The notes under the pieces are model-generated. The model did not search any database and was not told the origin of the DNA. It saw only the letters and a list, made by a program, of their open reading frames with translations. The translations under genes were made by a program, and so were the position numbers. Shown here in pieces: positions 51,028 to 58,982 of a stretch of DNA of 64,000 nucleotides. Location: NCBI GenBank assembly GCA_026713865.1, contig JAPONQ010000014.1:37676-101675 (forward strand). Direction: 5' to 3'. Within the stretch, counting starts at the first letter, position 1; each line of letters opens with the position of its first letter. This stretch comes from Chloroflexota bacterium (lineage in GTDB: Bacteria; Chloroflexota; Dehalococcoidia; UBA2979).

Positions 51028-52905
51028 TCACCCGCGCGCGACCGCCGCCGCGCGCACGAGCTCGGCCGCGATCTCGTAGCGGCCGAAGGAGGGCATCACG
51101 TAGATCCCCGACATCCACGGCACCGCCCGCAGCTCCTCGACGTGCTCCCGGGCGAGCGCCAGTCCCGCGTCGGCCCCGGCCTCACCGGCATCGCGCATCC
51201 GCTGGCGCACCGCGGCGGGAACGTCGACGCCTGCCAGTTCGTTGTGGATGAACTCCGCATGCCGGGACGACATCAGCGGGAGCACGCCGGCGAGCACCGG
51301 CACGTCGTCGACACCCAGCCGCTCGAAGAAGCGCAGCAGCGTCCCCACCTCGTAGACGGGCTGGGTCATCAGCAGCTGCGCGCCGGCCTCGACCTTGGCG
51401 CGCACCCTGCTCAACTCCCGATCGACGTCCTCGGCGGTCGGATTCGCGGCCGCCGCCACCAGGAAGTCCGTCGGCCGCCCGATCGAGTTGCCCGCAAAGT
51501 CGATCCCCTCGTTCAGGCGCCGCAGCACGCGGATGAACTCGATCGAGTCGACGTCCCACACGCGCGAGGAGCGCGACGCCTCCGGCGGCGGATCGCCGGT
51601 CAGCGCCAGCACCGTGCGGATGCCCAGCGCGTGGGCGCCCAGCATGTCCGACTGCAGGGCCATCAGGTTCCGATCGCGCGTGGTCTGGTGGACGATCGTC
51701 TCGATCCCGACCTCGCGCTCGATCTGGACGGCGAGCGAGAGGGCGCTCATGCGCACGCGGGCCATCGGCGAGTCGCCGATGTTGATGGCGTCGGCGCCCG
51801 CCGCCGCGAGCGCCGCAGCCCCCTCGATGGCCTTACGCGGGTTGATGCCGCGGGGCGGATCGATCTCCACGGCCACGACGAAGCGCCCGCCCGCGAGCGC
51901 GTCCCGGAGCGATCCGCGCCCGACCCCCCCGCTGCGGGGATCCGGCTCGTCGAGCGCGGGAGGATCGATCTGCGGATCCCCGGCGAAGCGCACGCGCGCG
52001 CGCCTCTCGAGACCGGCCGTCGCCCGGCCGAGCGCGTCCCGCATCGCGCGGACGTGCTCATCCGTGGTGCCGCAGCATCCGCCGACGACCGCCGCCCCGA
52101 GGTCGCGCGCACGGAGCGCGAAGTCCGCGAAATACTCCGGGCGCGCGGGGTAGATCGTCTGCCCGTCGGCGACGCGGGGTAGCCCGGCGTTGGGCTGCAC
52201 GGCGAGGCGCGCGCGCGGCTGCGTGCCGGCCATGGCCTGAAGCATGTCGAGCGCGGCCTGCGGGCCAACGCCGCAGTTCACGCCGATCACGTCGGGCCCG
52301 GCCGCGTCGAGGCGTCGAGCGATCTCGCGAGCGCCCTCGCCGGCCGGGGAGGATGTGTCGACGTTGAAGTCGAGCGTGACGATCGTGGGATGATCGGCGG
52401 TGACGCGCTGCACCGCGCGGAGCGCGGCCTCCGCCTCTGCCAGGCTCGGCATCGACTCGAGCACGAGCACGTCGACGCCCCCCTCGACGAGCGCGCTCAC
52501 CTGCTCCTCGAAGGCGCGTTCCGCATCGTCCAGTGTCCACGTCCCGACCAGCAGGTCGCGCCCGATCGGCCCGACCGAGCCGCCGATGAAGACGTCGGCG
52601 CCCGCGATCTCTCTCGCGTCGCGCGCGAGCCGCGCCGCGGCGACGTTGGCGTCGCGGACGCGCGAGCCGAGGCCGTCCAGGCTCAGCCGCGCGCGATTCG
52701 CGGCGAAGGTGTTGGTGAGGATGAGCCGGGCTCCGGCTGCGATGTACGCCTCGTGCAGCGTCCGGGAGAGCTCCGGTCGCTCCAGCACGGCCGTGTCGTT
52801 GCGCCCGCGCCATCCGAGCGCCCGCAGGGCGGTGCCCGTTGCCCCGTCGGCCAGGACGACACCCTGCTCAAGCGCAGCGAGGAACGGGTGTGCGCGCGCG
52901 TCCAT
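51028..52905 (-). CDS. bifunctional homocysteine S-methyltransferase / 5,10-methylenetetrahydrofolate reductase
   Basis: 625 residues, a fusion also known from Bacillus YitJ. The N-terminal domain (about 1-300) is the zinc-dependent methyltransferase: LADGATGTALRALGW, DVIGVNCGVG with the first Cys and VVGGCCGTTDEHVRAM with the Cys pair. The C-terminal domain (about 335-620) is the MTHF reductase barrel: VVAVEIDPPRGINP, INIGDSP, VLALTGDPPPEAS, LLMTQPVYEV. Together it makes methyl-THF and uses methyl groups on homocysteine for methionine synthesis. The ATG at 52905 gives full domains. Confidence 0.92.
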   Translation of the reverse strand: MDARAHPFLAALEQGVVLADGATGTALRALGWRGRNDTAVLERPELSRTLHEAYIAAGARLILTNTFAANRARLSLDGLGSRVRDANVAAARLARDAREIAGADVFIGGSVGPIGRDLLVGTWTLDDAERAFEEQVSALVEGGVDVLVLESMPSLAEAEAALRAVQRVTADHPTIVTLDFNVDTSSPAGEGAREIARRLDAAGPDVIGVNCGVGPQAALDMLQAMAGTQPRARLAVQPNAGLPRVADGQTIYPARPEYFADFALRARDLGAAVVGGCCGTTDEHVRAMRDALGRATAGLERRARVRFAGDPQIDPPALDEPDPRSGGVGRGSLRDALAGGRFVVAVEIDPPRGINPRKAIEGAAALAAAGADAINIGDSPMARVRMSALSLAVQIEREVGIETIVHQTTRDRNLMALQSDMLGAHALGIRTVLALTGDPPPEASRSSRVWDVDSIEFIRVLRRLNEGIDFAGNSIGRPTDFLVAAAANPTAEDVDRELSRVRAKVEAGAQLLMTQPVYEVGTLLRFFERLGVDDVPVLAGVLPLMSSRHAEFIHNELAGVDVPAAVRQRMRDAGEAGADAGLALAREHVEELRAVPWMSGIYVMPSFGRYEIAAELVRAAAVARG

Positions 52906-53022
52906 GGCGACAGTGTCGCAGCCGCCACGCGTTCGATCATGGGGGCCGCGGGGCCGCCTCCGGACGACGCGATCCGGCCCGCGCCGGCAGGGCCGCTCGG
53001 CCCCGGGCGGCGAGAACGGCGA

Positions 53023-53484
53023 TCAGGCGCCCGGTGCCGCGGGCCCCCGCCGGCCCAGCAACTCCTCGATCTGGCGGTAGTCGGCCTCGCTGATGCGGTG
53101 GAGGTTGCCGCGGAAGGCCATCCCGAGCTTCTTCGGACCGAGCCGGCGGGTCTTCTCCAGCAGGTCGGTGATCTCGCGAACCTCGACGTAGTGCCCGGGC
53201 GGGGGGACGACGACGGGCTTCGTGGGAACGCGGAAGGGAAAGCTCTCGCCCGGCTTCCCCTCCGACGCCAGGCCGATCTCGGACTCATCCTCGTAGGCCT
53301 CGCCCGTCACCTCGGCGATTCCCCCGAACTGCACCACCTTCGTCAGGTAGAAGACGAGCCGGTCCCCGCGGCCCATCGACTGCGCCTCGCGCCCCCGCGA
53401 GGACTTGAAGGCGCAGAGATCGAAGTCCCGACCGCGCAGCACCTCGAAGTTCTCGGCCGATCCGACCACGATCCACGCCTGCAC
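53023..53484 (-). CDS. EVE-domain protein
   Basis: 153 residues. The sequence AWIVVGSAENFEVL opening, MGRGDRLVFYLTKVVQFGGIAEVTGEAYEDES and the RGNLHRISEADYRQIEELL ending match the EVE/PUA-like fold, thought to bind modified bases or RNA. The GTG at 53484 is taken because the family motif begins immediately after it; longer frames run into intergenic sequence. It is divergent from the DUF402 gene, with no restriction or defence genes near it. Confidence 0.85.
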   Translation of the reverse strand: MQAWIVVGSAENFEVLRGRDFDLCAFKSSRGREAQSMGRGDRLVFYLTKVVQFGGIAEVTGEAYEDESEIGLASEGKPGESFPFRVPTKPVVVPPPGHYVEVREITDLLEKTRRLGPKKLGMAFRGNLHRISEADYRQIEELLGRRGPAAPGA

Positions 53485-53607
53485 CGGATCCCCCCGTCGT
53501 CCCCGGGACGCAGTGCCGCGCCCCGCACCGATCAGGATAGCGGACGACCTGCCGCCGGGGAGCGGTAGGATCTCGCGGCCCGCGACGCCGGGCACATTGG
53601 GGGAATC

Positions 53608-54330
53608 GTGCGCGAGCCCGGGCGCTGGGAGAGGGGAACGTCCGTCGTGGTCCGCTATGTCGGGCACGCCGACGGCGTTCTCCACGCGCGGCCGCACGTC
53701 GTCGTCCGCGACGACCCGGAGCTCCTCGCCCTCTACCTCCCGGCGGGGACGGCGCTGGGCCTCTCCTACGACCGGCGGCTCGACCGCGTCTCGCGCTCCG
53801 CGGAGGAGCGCGCGGCGCGCGCCCAGGCCGCCGCCCGGCCCCACCTCTGGCGGGATTTCGACGTGCTGCGGCTGATGCCGCCCGGGGCGGCCCACTCGAC
53901 GTGGCTCTTCTGGCGGGACGGCCGGCACCTGGGCTGGTACGTGAACATGGAGGCCGCCTACCGGCGGCACGACCTCGGCGTCGACACGACCGACAACATC
54001 GTCGACCTCTGGGTGACTCCGGATCTCGAGTGGCGCTGGAAGGACCTCGATGAGCTCGAACAGCGCGTGGAACGCGGGCTGGTCCGTCCCGACGAGGCGA
54101 GGTCATTCCGACGCGAGGGCGAGCGGGTGATCGCGGCCGTGGAGGCGCGCGCGTCGCCGTTCCGGGACGGATGGGAGCGATGGGCCCCCGACCCGGCATG
54201 GCCGATCCCGACACTCCCGGCGGGCTGGGCCGAACTTCCCGGGAGGGAGAGCGATCTCAACCGGGGCTCCCCGACGGACCGTGCGTCGGGGAGCGCTCCG
54301 CTCCCCTCAGAGCCCCGCGGCGGCCCCTAG
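53608..54330 (+). CDS. DUF402-domain protein (nucleoside diphosphate phosphatase-like)
   Basis: 240 residues. The DUF402 core runs from VLRLMPPGAAHSTWLFWRDGRHLGWYVNMEAAYRRHDLGVDTTDNIVDLWVTPD (key motif: WYVNMEA then DNIVDLWV) to EWRWKDLDELEQRVERG with the metal Asp residues. Relatives hydrolyse nucleoside di- or triphosphates or FomD substrates. The ending is Pro/Ser-rich and contains a strong hairpin in the DNA. The GTG start has no clear ribosome site. It ends 4 bases inside the convergent A-type carrier gene. Confidence 0.82.
   Translation: MREPGRWERGTSVVVRYVGHADGVLHARPHVVVRDDPELLALYLPAGTALGLSYDRRLDRVSRSAEERAARAQAAARPHLWRDFDVLRLMPPGAAHSTWLFWRDGRHLGWYVNMEAAYRRHDLGVDTTDNIVDLWVTPDLEWRWKDLDELEQRVERGLVRPDEARSFRREGERVIAAVEARASPFRDGWERWAPDPAWPIPTLPAGWAELPGRESDLNRGSPTDRASGSAPLPSEPRGGP
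54266..54294. terminator. strong hairpin inside the 3' end of the DUF402 gene
   Basis: Perfect 11-bp arms GCTCCCCGACG and CGTCGGGGAGC with a 7-base loop. It lies 34 bases before the DUF402 stop and beyond the stop of the convergent A-type carrier gene. It could end the minus-strand transcript and, being within the coding region of the plus gene, shape its 3' end. Confidence 0.55.
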
Positions 54331-54824
54331 TGGCAGGCGCGCGGCGCCCCGCCGCCGTCGGGGGCCTGGAACGAGGAGCCACAGGCGCACGAGGAGACGG
54401 CATTCGGGTTGTAGATCGTGAAGCCCGACTTCATGAGGTCCTCGACGTAGTCGATCTCGGCACCTCCGAGCAGCGGCCGCGAGTCGGGGTCGACCACGAT
54501 GCGAACACCCTCGACCTCGATCACCGTGTCGTCGCTCTCGACCTCCTTGGCCAGCGCCATCCCGTACTGGTAGCCGGAGCAGCCGCCCCCGACGACGAAG
54601 ACGCGCAGTGCGCCCTCCGGGACGCCCTTCTGCACCATCAGCTCGCCCGCCTTCTCCGCCGCCCGCGGCGTGATCGTGACCAGAACGGGAGGCGCCATCG
54701 GCGCCGGCGCGAGGCCGCCGCCGGTGAGATCCCGTCCGCCCGTCAGTTCGCGGGAGGCGACGCCGGCGGCACCGCCGGTGAGGTCGCGCCCGGCCGGCGC
54801 TGTGAGATCACGCTGTAGGGTCAT
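54327..54824 (-). CDS. A-type Fe-S carrier (IscA/ErpA/HesB family) with repeat-containing N-terminus
   Basis: 165 residues. The core (about residues 48-150) has TPRAAEKAGELM, the first cluster Cys in VVGGGCSGYQYGM and the C-terminal pair in SSCACGSSF. It delivers Fe-S clusters to target proteins. The 45-residue N-terminal extension contains four R-D/E-L-T motifs (at residues 5, 13, 25 and 31) absent from usual family members. An internal ATG (residue 43) would give the normal length of about 120 residues. Close to the SufR-like and IscS genes, it belongs to a second Fe-S locus. Confidence 0.9.
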   Translation of the reverse strand: MTLQRDLTAPAGRDLTGGAAGVASRELTGGRDLTGGGLAPAPMAPPVLVTITPRAAEKAGELMVQKGVPEGALRVFVVGGGCSGYQYGMALAKEVESDDTVIEVEGVRIVVDPDSRPLLGGAEIDYVEDLMKSGFTIYNPNAVSSCACGSSFQAPDGGGAPRACH

Positions 54825-54954
54825 CGCTCATCCTCCACATCGAGCGCCCGGCGGGCGACGGGCATCGCCCGGGCCCACGCCTGAACGCCACGCGTCGATG
54901 ATAGTCGGGCCCTCCCGCGCCGTCCATGAGCACGTCGGCTCTGCGGGGCGGCCC

Positions 54955-55749
54955 CTAGGCCGGAGACCGCGATCGCTCGCCGGCCGCCTCGCCCGGCGTC
55001 TCGATCAGCGCGTAGGCGGAAAGGAACTCGTGCGGGACGGCATCGGCCGGCAGCGGCTCGACGCGTGCTCCGAGCAGCATCTGGAGCAGGCGGCGATCGT
55101 GCGAGCAATCGTTCGCCGGGGATGCCATCCGCTCCGGAGCCCGGGTGGCCGGCGCGCCGGCGCCCACCGGTGGTGCGACACGGCGGCAGGGGCAGCCTCG
55201 ACCCAGTACGCACAGCTCCGGCGGCGCGCCGGCGGAACGCCGGCGCAGGTCCACCTCGAAGTCGATCCCCTCCTCCGAGAGCAGCGCCACGCACGATCGC
55301 GCCCGCTCCTCGAGCGTGGCGCCGACCACGCGCGGGGCGCACTCCGCGGCGATCCGATCGGCGAGCTTGGAGAAGACCAGCTCGGCGAGTCCGCGGCCGT
55401 CGCAGCCGGCGGTCTCCTCGGGGGAGAGCGCGACGATTTCCTCGATCAGACGCTGGGTCAGGCGAATGTAGTGGTGGGGGAAGGCCTCCGCGCCCGCCTC
55501 GGTGATGGAGAAGGCGTAGCGCGGGCGCCCGGGCCCGCTCCGGACCTGGGCGACGGAGATGAGGCCGTCGCGGAGGAGGACATCGAGGTGGCGCCGGACG
55601 GTGGCGCCGGCGAGGCCGAGCTCGCGCGCCAGCGCGTCGACGGAGACGCCGTCCTGGCGCCGGAGGATGCCGAGTATCGCCTGCCGTGTGCCCTCCACGC
55701 GCGGAGCCGGGGTGCGGACGGACATCGTTTGACCGGGCACGTGTGCCAT
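54955..55749 (-). CDS. SufR-like winged-helix regulator, second copy
   Basis: 264 residues. The winged helix RQAILGILRRQDGVSVDALARELGLAGATVRRHLDVLL (key ATVRRHLDVLL) and GRPRYAFSIT wing parallel SufR. Cysteines 180, 186, 188 and 215 (CVLGRGCPC and NDCSHDRRLLQMLLG) sit where SufR binds its 4Fe-4S cluster. The third SufR Cys is replaced by a His region (VPHEF). It may sense Fe-S status or redox with altered ligands. The ATG at 55749 lies 8 bases after a -10 hexamer, suggesting leaderless mRNA; ATG 55725 is an alternative. It is divergent from iscS. Confidence 0.8.
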   Translation of the reverse strand: MAHVPGQTMSVRTPAPRVEGTRQAILGILRRQDGVSVDALARELGLAGATVRRHLDVLLRDGLISVAQVRSGPGRPRYAFSITEAGAEAFPHHYIRLTQRLIEEIVALSPEETAGCDGRGLAELVFSKLADRIAAECAPRVVGATLEERARSCVALLSEEGIDFEVDLRRRSAGAPPELCVLGRGCPCRRVAPPVGAGAPATRAPERMASPANDCSHDRRLLQMLLGARVEPLPADAVPHEFLSAYALIETPGEAAGERSRSPA

Positions 55750-55757
55750 GGCCGACG

Positions 55758-55787
55758 ATCGTAGCCTCGCCCGGCCGGGGCCGTCAA
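55758..55787 (-). promoter_or_regulatory. promoter of the second SufR-like gene
   Basis: Minus-strand -35 TTGACG (55787-55782) and -10 TACGAT (55763-55758) with an 18-base spacer. The spacer contains the palindrome CCCGGCCGGG (55770-55779), as in the SUF promoter where a palindrome also lies between the hexamers. Confidence 0.6.
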
Positions 55788-55788
55788 A

Positions 55789-55814
55789 GTTTTTCTCGTT
55801 TAGGAGTGAAAAAC
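55789..55814. promoter_or_regulatory. AT-rich inverted repeat between the SufR-like and iscS genes
   Basis: Arms GTTTTTC (55789-55795) and GAAAAAC (55808-55814) are perfect 7-bp repeats separated by 12 bases. Such A/T runs are exceptional in this sequence. The site lies directly upstream of the minus-strand -35 and before the plus-strand iscS promoter region, so it may be a shared operator or UP-like element. Confidence 0.55.
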
Positions 55815-55886
55815 GTTCGAAAGCGCGCGCCCCCGGCGCCGCGCTGCGGTAGGCTCGACGGAAGCGCACGCCGGCCGGAGGGGCCG

Positions 55887-57119
55887 ATGACCGCCGAGGG
55901 CCGTGTCTATCTGGATCATGCCGCCACCACACCGGTCGATCCGGGCGTGGTCGAAGCGATGCTGCCCTATCTCCGGGAGCTCTGGCACAACCCCTCCTCG
56001 ATCTACGTGGAGGCGCAGGCCGCGCGGCGCGCTCTCGATGAGGCGCGCGACGCCGTTGCCCGCGCGCTCGGCGCCGACGGCAGCGAGGTGATCTTCACCT
56101 CGGGCGGATCCGAGGCGAACGCGCTCGCGCTGCGCGGCGTGCTGGAGGCGAGTCGCAGGCGCGGCCGCCACATCGTGACGAGCGTGGCCGAGCACCACTC
56201 GGTGCTCGACGCCGCCGAGCAGCTGGAGCGCGCCGGCGACGCGGAGGTGACCCGCGTCGGCGTCGACCGCGAGGGGCGCGTCGATCCGGGCGCCGTCGCC
56301 GACGCCGTGCGGGACGACACGGTCCTGGTCTCCGTCATGCACGCCAACAACGAGGTGGGCGCGCTCAACGACATCGCCGCCATAGCGAGCGCCGCCCGGG
56401 AGCGGGCGCCGGCGGTGGTGGTGCACACCGACGCGGTCCAGTCGGCGGCGCACCTCGGCTTCGTCCCCGGCGGCGTCGACGTCGGGAGGCTGGGCGTCGA
56501 TTTGCTGACGATGACCGCCCACAAGCTCTACGGGCCGCGCGGCGCGGCGGCGCTCTACGTCCGCGCGGGAACTCCGATCGCGCCCCAGATCCTGGGCGGT
56601 GCGCAGGAGCGCCGCCTGCGCGCCGGTACCGAGGACACGCCCGCCATCGTCGGGCTCGCCGCGGCGGTGCGGCTTGCCGTGGAGCGCCGCGAAGCCGATC
56701 TCTCGCACGCGCGCGCGTTGCAGGAACGGCTGCTCGCCGAGCTTCCGCGCCGGGTCCCCCTGCTCGCGGTCACGGGTCCGCGCGATCTCGAGCGGCGGCT
56801 TCCCGGATCCGTCTCGTGCGTGGTCGGCTTCGTCGAGGGCGAGTCGATCCTGCTCGCACTCGACCTCGCCGGAATCGCCGCCTCCTCCGGCTCCGCCTGC
56901 ACGACCGGCTCCGTCGAGCCCTCCCACGTGCTGCTGGCGATGGGGCTGCCCGCGGAGCTGGCACGGGGCTCGCTGCGCTTCACCATCGGCCGCGGCAACG
57001 ACGACTCGGACGTCGAGCGCTTGCTGGAGGCGCTCCCCCCCATCGTCGAGCGCCTGCGTGCCCTCTCGCCGGTGCCGACGCGAGAACCGCCCGAGGAATG
57101 GCGGCGCTGGCTCGACTGA
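55887..57119 (+). CDS. IscS/NifS-type cysteine desulfurase
   Basis: 410 residues, group I desulfurase. [15 protein letters not shown] opens the protein, and the PLP lysine is Lys213 in [12 protein letters not shown]. His in [12 protein letters not shown] contacts PLP. The mobile persulfide Cys is in [17 protein letters not shown], the typical extended loop of group I. It is separate from SufS, so the organism has two desulfurases. It may supply sulfur for tRNA thiolation or a second Fe-S route. The ATG follows GGAGGGG. It is divergent from the SufR-like regulator. Confidence 0.92.
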   Translation: MTAEGRVYLDHAATTPVDPGVVEAMLPYLRELWHNPSSIYVEAQAARRALDEARDAVARALGADGSEVIFTSGGSEANALALRGVLEASRRRGRHIVTSVAEHHSVLDAAEQLERAGDAEVTRVGVDREGRVDPGAVADAVRDDTVLVSVMHANNEVGALNDIAAIASAARERAPAVVVHTDAVQSAAHLGFVPGGVDVGRLGVDLLTMTAHKLYGPRGAAALYVRAGTPIAPQILGGAQERRLRAGTEDTPAIVGLAAAVRLAVERREADLSHARALQERLLAELPRRVPLLAVTGPRDLERRLPGSVSCVVGFVEGESILLALDLAGIAASSGSACTTGSVEPSHVLLAMGLPAELARGSLRFTIGRGNDDSDVERLLEALPPIVERLRALSPVPTREPPEEWRRWLD

Positions 57120-57186
57120 GCGCGCGCGCCGCCACGTTCGCGGAGCGCGGCGAGACGGCGGGTTTGCCGCGCCCCCGCCGCACGAC

Positions 57187-57192
57187 TACGAT
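57187..57192 (+). promoter_or_regulatory. -10 hexamer TACGAT before nuoB
   Basis: TACGAT ends seven bases before the nuoB ATG at 57200 with no ribosome site between, consistent with leaderless initiation. It implies that nuoB has its own promoter even though iscS ends 80 bp upstream on the same strand. Confidence 0.4.
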
Positions 57193-57199
57193 CGGGTGC

Positions 57200-57871
57200 A
57201 TGGTGGAACCCGCTGCCCTCACGCTCGCCGACGGCGAGCAGATCGCGTCCCTCCACCTCGAGGAGGAGGTTCGCAAGAACGTCCTCCTGAGCTCCGTCGA
57301 CATCGTCCTGAACTGGGCGCGCTCCTCCTCGCTCTGGCCGGTCACCTTCGGGCTCGCCTGCTGCGCGATGGAGATGATCGCCACCGCCACCTCGCGCTAC
57401 GACATCGCGCGTTTCGGTTCGGAGGTCTTCCGCGCCTCGCCGCGCCAGGCCGACCTGATGATCGTGGCGGGGACGGTGACCTGGAAGATGGCGCCGGCCG
57501 TTCGCCGCATCTACCTGCAGATGGCGGAGCCCCGGTGGGTGATCTCGATGGGAGGCTGCGCCATCATGGGCGGCCCCTTCGCCTACGCCTACTCGGTGCT
57601 CCCCGGCGTCAACCTGATCTGCCCCGTCGATGTCTACGTCCCCGGCTGCCCGCCCCGGCCGGAGTCGCTGCTCGAGGGACTGATGCTGCTGCAGGATCGC
57701 ATCCGCCACCGCGAGCAGACCGGCGAGCGGCCCCGACCCGAGCCGGACGGCGATTTCTCGCGCTACCTCCCGGACGGCGATCCGCTGCGCCGCGAACTGG
57801 AGTCGCTGTTCCCGCCCTTCGAGGGGCTGGACGACCCGGGGCGACTGACGGGAGGCGTGGCGCTTCGCTGA
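57200..57871 (+). CDS. nuoB: NADH-quinone oxidoreductase subunit B (isolated copy)
   Basis: 223 residues. All four N2 cluster ligands are present: Cys54 and Cys55 (GLACCAMEM), Cys120 (MGGCAIMGG) and Cys150 (VPGCPPRPE). The arginine-rich [34 protein letters not shown] block is standard (key motif [11 protein letters not shown]). It would form the quinone-reducing end of complex I. A C-terminal extension of about 40 residues exceeds many NuoB proteins. No other nuo gene is within the window, so this is a separate copy or a detached gene. Confidence 0.93.
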   Translation: MVEPAALTLADGEQIASLHLEEEVRKNVLLSSVDIVLNWARSSSLWPVTFGLACCAMEMIATATSRYDIARFGSEVFRASPRQADLMIVAGTVTWKMAPAVRRIYLQMAEPRWVISMGGCAIMGGPFAYAYSVLPGVNLICPVDVYVPGCPPRPESLLEGLMLLQDRIRHREQTGERPRPEPDGDFSRYLPDGDPLRRELESLFPPFEGLDDPGRLTGGVALR

Positions 57872-57910
57872 AGGCGCGCCGGCGGGCCGGCGGGCCTCGC
57901 CGCCCGGGGC

Positions 57911-58231
57911 CTATTCGCGGGGCGTCTCACCGATGTCGTAGTCGACGCCGGACAGCCCCTCCACGATCGGCGTGAGCACCCTGTCCACCATCTCCCGGTG
58001 GGCCGTGCTCTCCTCGTAGTCCCGATACGCCTTGTACGTCCGAAAGTCGATCGTGACGACCCAGTTGTAGCGGCGGGATCGACGCGACTCGGAGATGTTG
58101 GGCCCCATCGAGAGGCTCGCCCAGCCATCCGGGTCCGCCGCTCGCATGGCCTCGTAACTCGAGCGGACGGCCTCGATCTGATCCTCGGTCGTCCCGTCCC
58201 TGAACCGGAAACTGTAGATGTGTCGCCGCAC
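57911..58231 (-). CDS. Dabb-family (stress-responsive alpha/beta barrel) protein
   Basis: 106 residues. The pattern IYSFRFRDGTTEDQIEAVRSSYEAM and SRRYNWVVTIDFRTYKAYRDYEESTAHREMVDRVLTPIVEG fits the dimeric alpha-beta barrel family (key: HIYSFRFRDGTTEDQI, FRTYKAYRDYEES). Function is generally unknown. The GTG at 58231 follows a GAGGGGGAG run; an in-frame GTG nine codons earlier is possible. It is transcribed away from the Ni-SOD gene, towards nuoB. Confidence 0.8.
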   Translation of the reverse strand: MRRHIYSFRFRDGTTEDQIEAVRSSYEAMRAADPDGWASLSMGPNISESRRSRRYNWVVTIDFRTYKAYRDYEESTAHREMVDRVLTPIVEGLSGVDYDIGETPRE

Positions 58232-58321
58232 GCCTCCCCCTCGCCTGTGCCCGACCACGCCGGGCCGGCCCGCAGTCTACCGCGCCCGGTCGCGACGGGA
58301 GCGCCGCGCGCGCAGGCGGAT

Positions 58322-58351
58322 TTGACACGCGGACGGCGCGCCCGCCACGAT
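58322..58351 (+). promoter_or_regulatory. candidate promoter of the Ni-SOD gene
   Basis: TTGACA (58322-58327) is followed after 18 bases by CACGAT (58346-58351). The resulting leader of about 135 bases contains an 11-C run (58396-58406) and a pyrimidine-rich stretch to about 58427. The -10 is weak. Confidence 0.45.
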
Positions 58352-58491
58352 CCGGCCGGCCGTGCGAGGCGGGCGGGCCCCACCGCCCGGACGCTCCCCC
58401 CCCCCCTCGCCCCCTTCCCCCCGCCCGCATCGTGCCGCGCCCGTCGCCCGCACGTCGGTGCCCGCCGGCGTCCAGTGCTGAGGAGTCTTCT

Positions 58492-58932
58492 GTGAACGTC
58501 GCCCGTCTCACCGCGAGCATCCTGCAGATCGTGCGTCCGCCCGCCATCGGTCATGCCCACTGCGACATCCCCTGCGGCATCTACGATCCGCACACCGCGC
58601 AGCAGGGAGCCGAGACGGTCGAGAAGATGATGACGCTCATCGCCGACCTCGGAGACGATGTCTCCGGAGCCGCCGCCGCCAACTCGATGTCGCGCTACGT
58701 CACCGTGAAGGAAGAGCACTCCGAGATCGTCAAGCACGAGGTGCGCATCATCTGGGGCGACTACTTCAAGCCGCCGCACCTCGAGCAATACCCCGACCTG
58801 CACGACAAGGTCTGGAACATCATGAAGCTCGCCGCGGCCTGCAAGCAGGGGACGAGCGTCGAGGACGCCCGGGCACTGCGCGCCGCCGTCGACGAGTTCG
58901 CCGAGATGTTCTGGGCAACCAAGCAGGGGTAG
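58492..58932 (+). CDS. sodN: nickel-containing superoxide dismutase precursor
   Basis: 146 residues. After a 22-residue leader ending PPAIGHA comes the nickel hook H23-C24-D25-I26-P27-C28-G29-I30-Y31, the sequence that binds nickel through His, Cys2 and Cys6 of the mature enzyme. The rest is the four-helix Ni-SOD fold (AETVEKMMTLIADLGDD, FKPPHLEQYPDLHDKVW, LAAACKQGTS). The enzyme dismutates superoxide. The leader is not Sec- or Tat-like; it must be removed to expose His. The protease gene sodX follows 50 bp downstream. The GTG start has GAGGAG upstream. Confidence 0.95.
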   Translation: MNVARLTASILQIVRPPAIGHAHCDIPCGIYDPHTAQQGAETVEKMMTLIADLGDDVSGAAAANSMSRYVTVKEEHSEIVKHEVRIIWGDYFKPPHLEQYPDLHDKVWNIMKLAAACKQGTSVEDARALRAAVDEFAEMFWATKQG

Positions 58933-58982
58933 ACCCGGCGCCTGCGCCTGGCGACGGCGGTCGCGCCGGGGGATCCGGGAGG

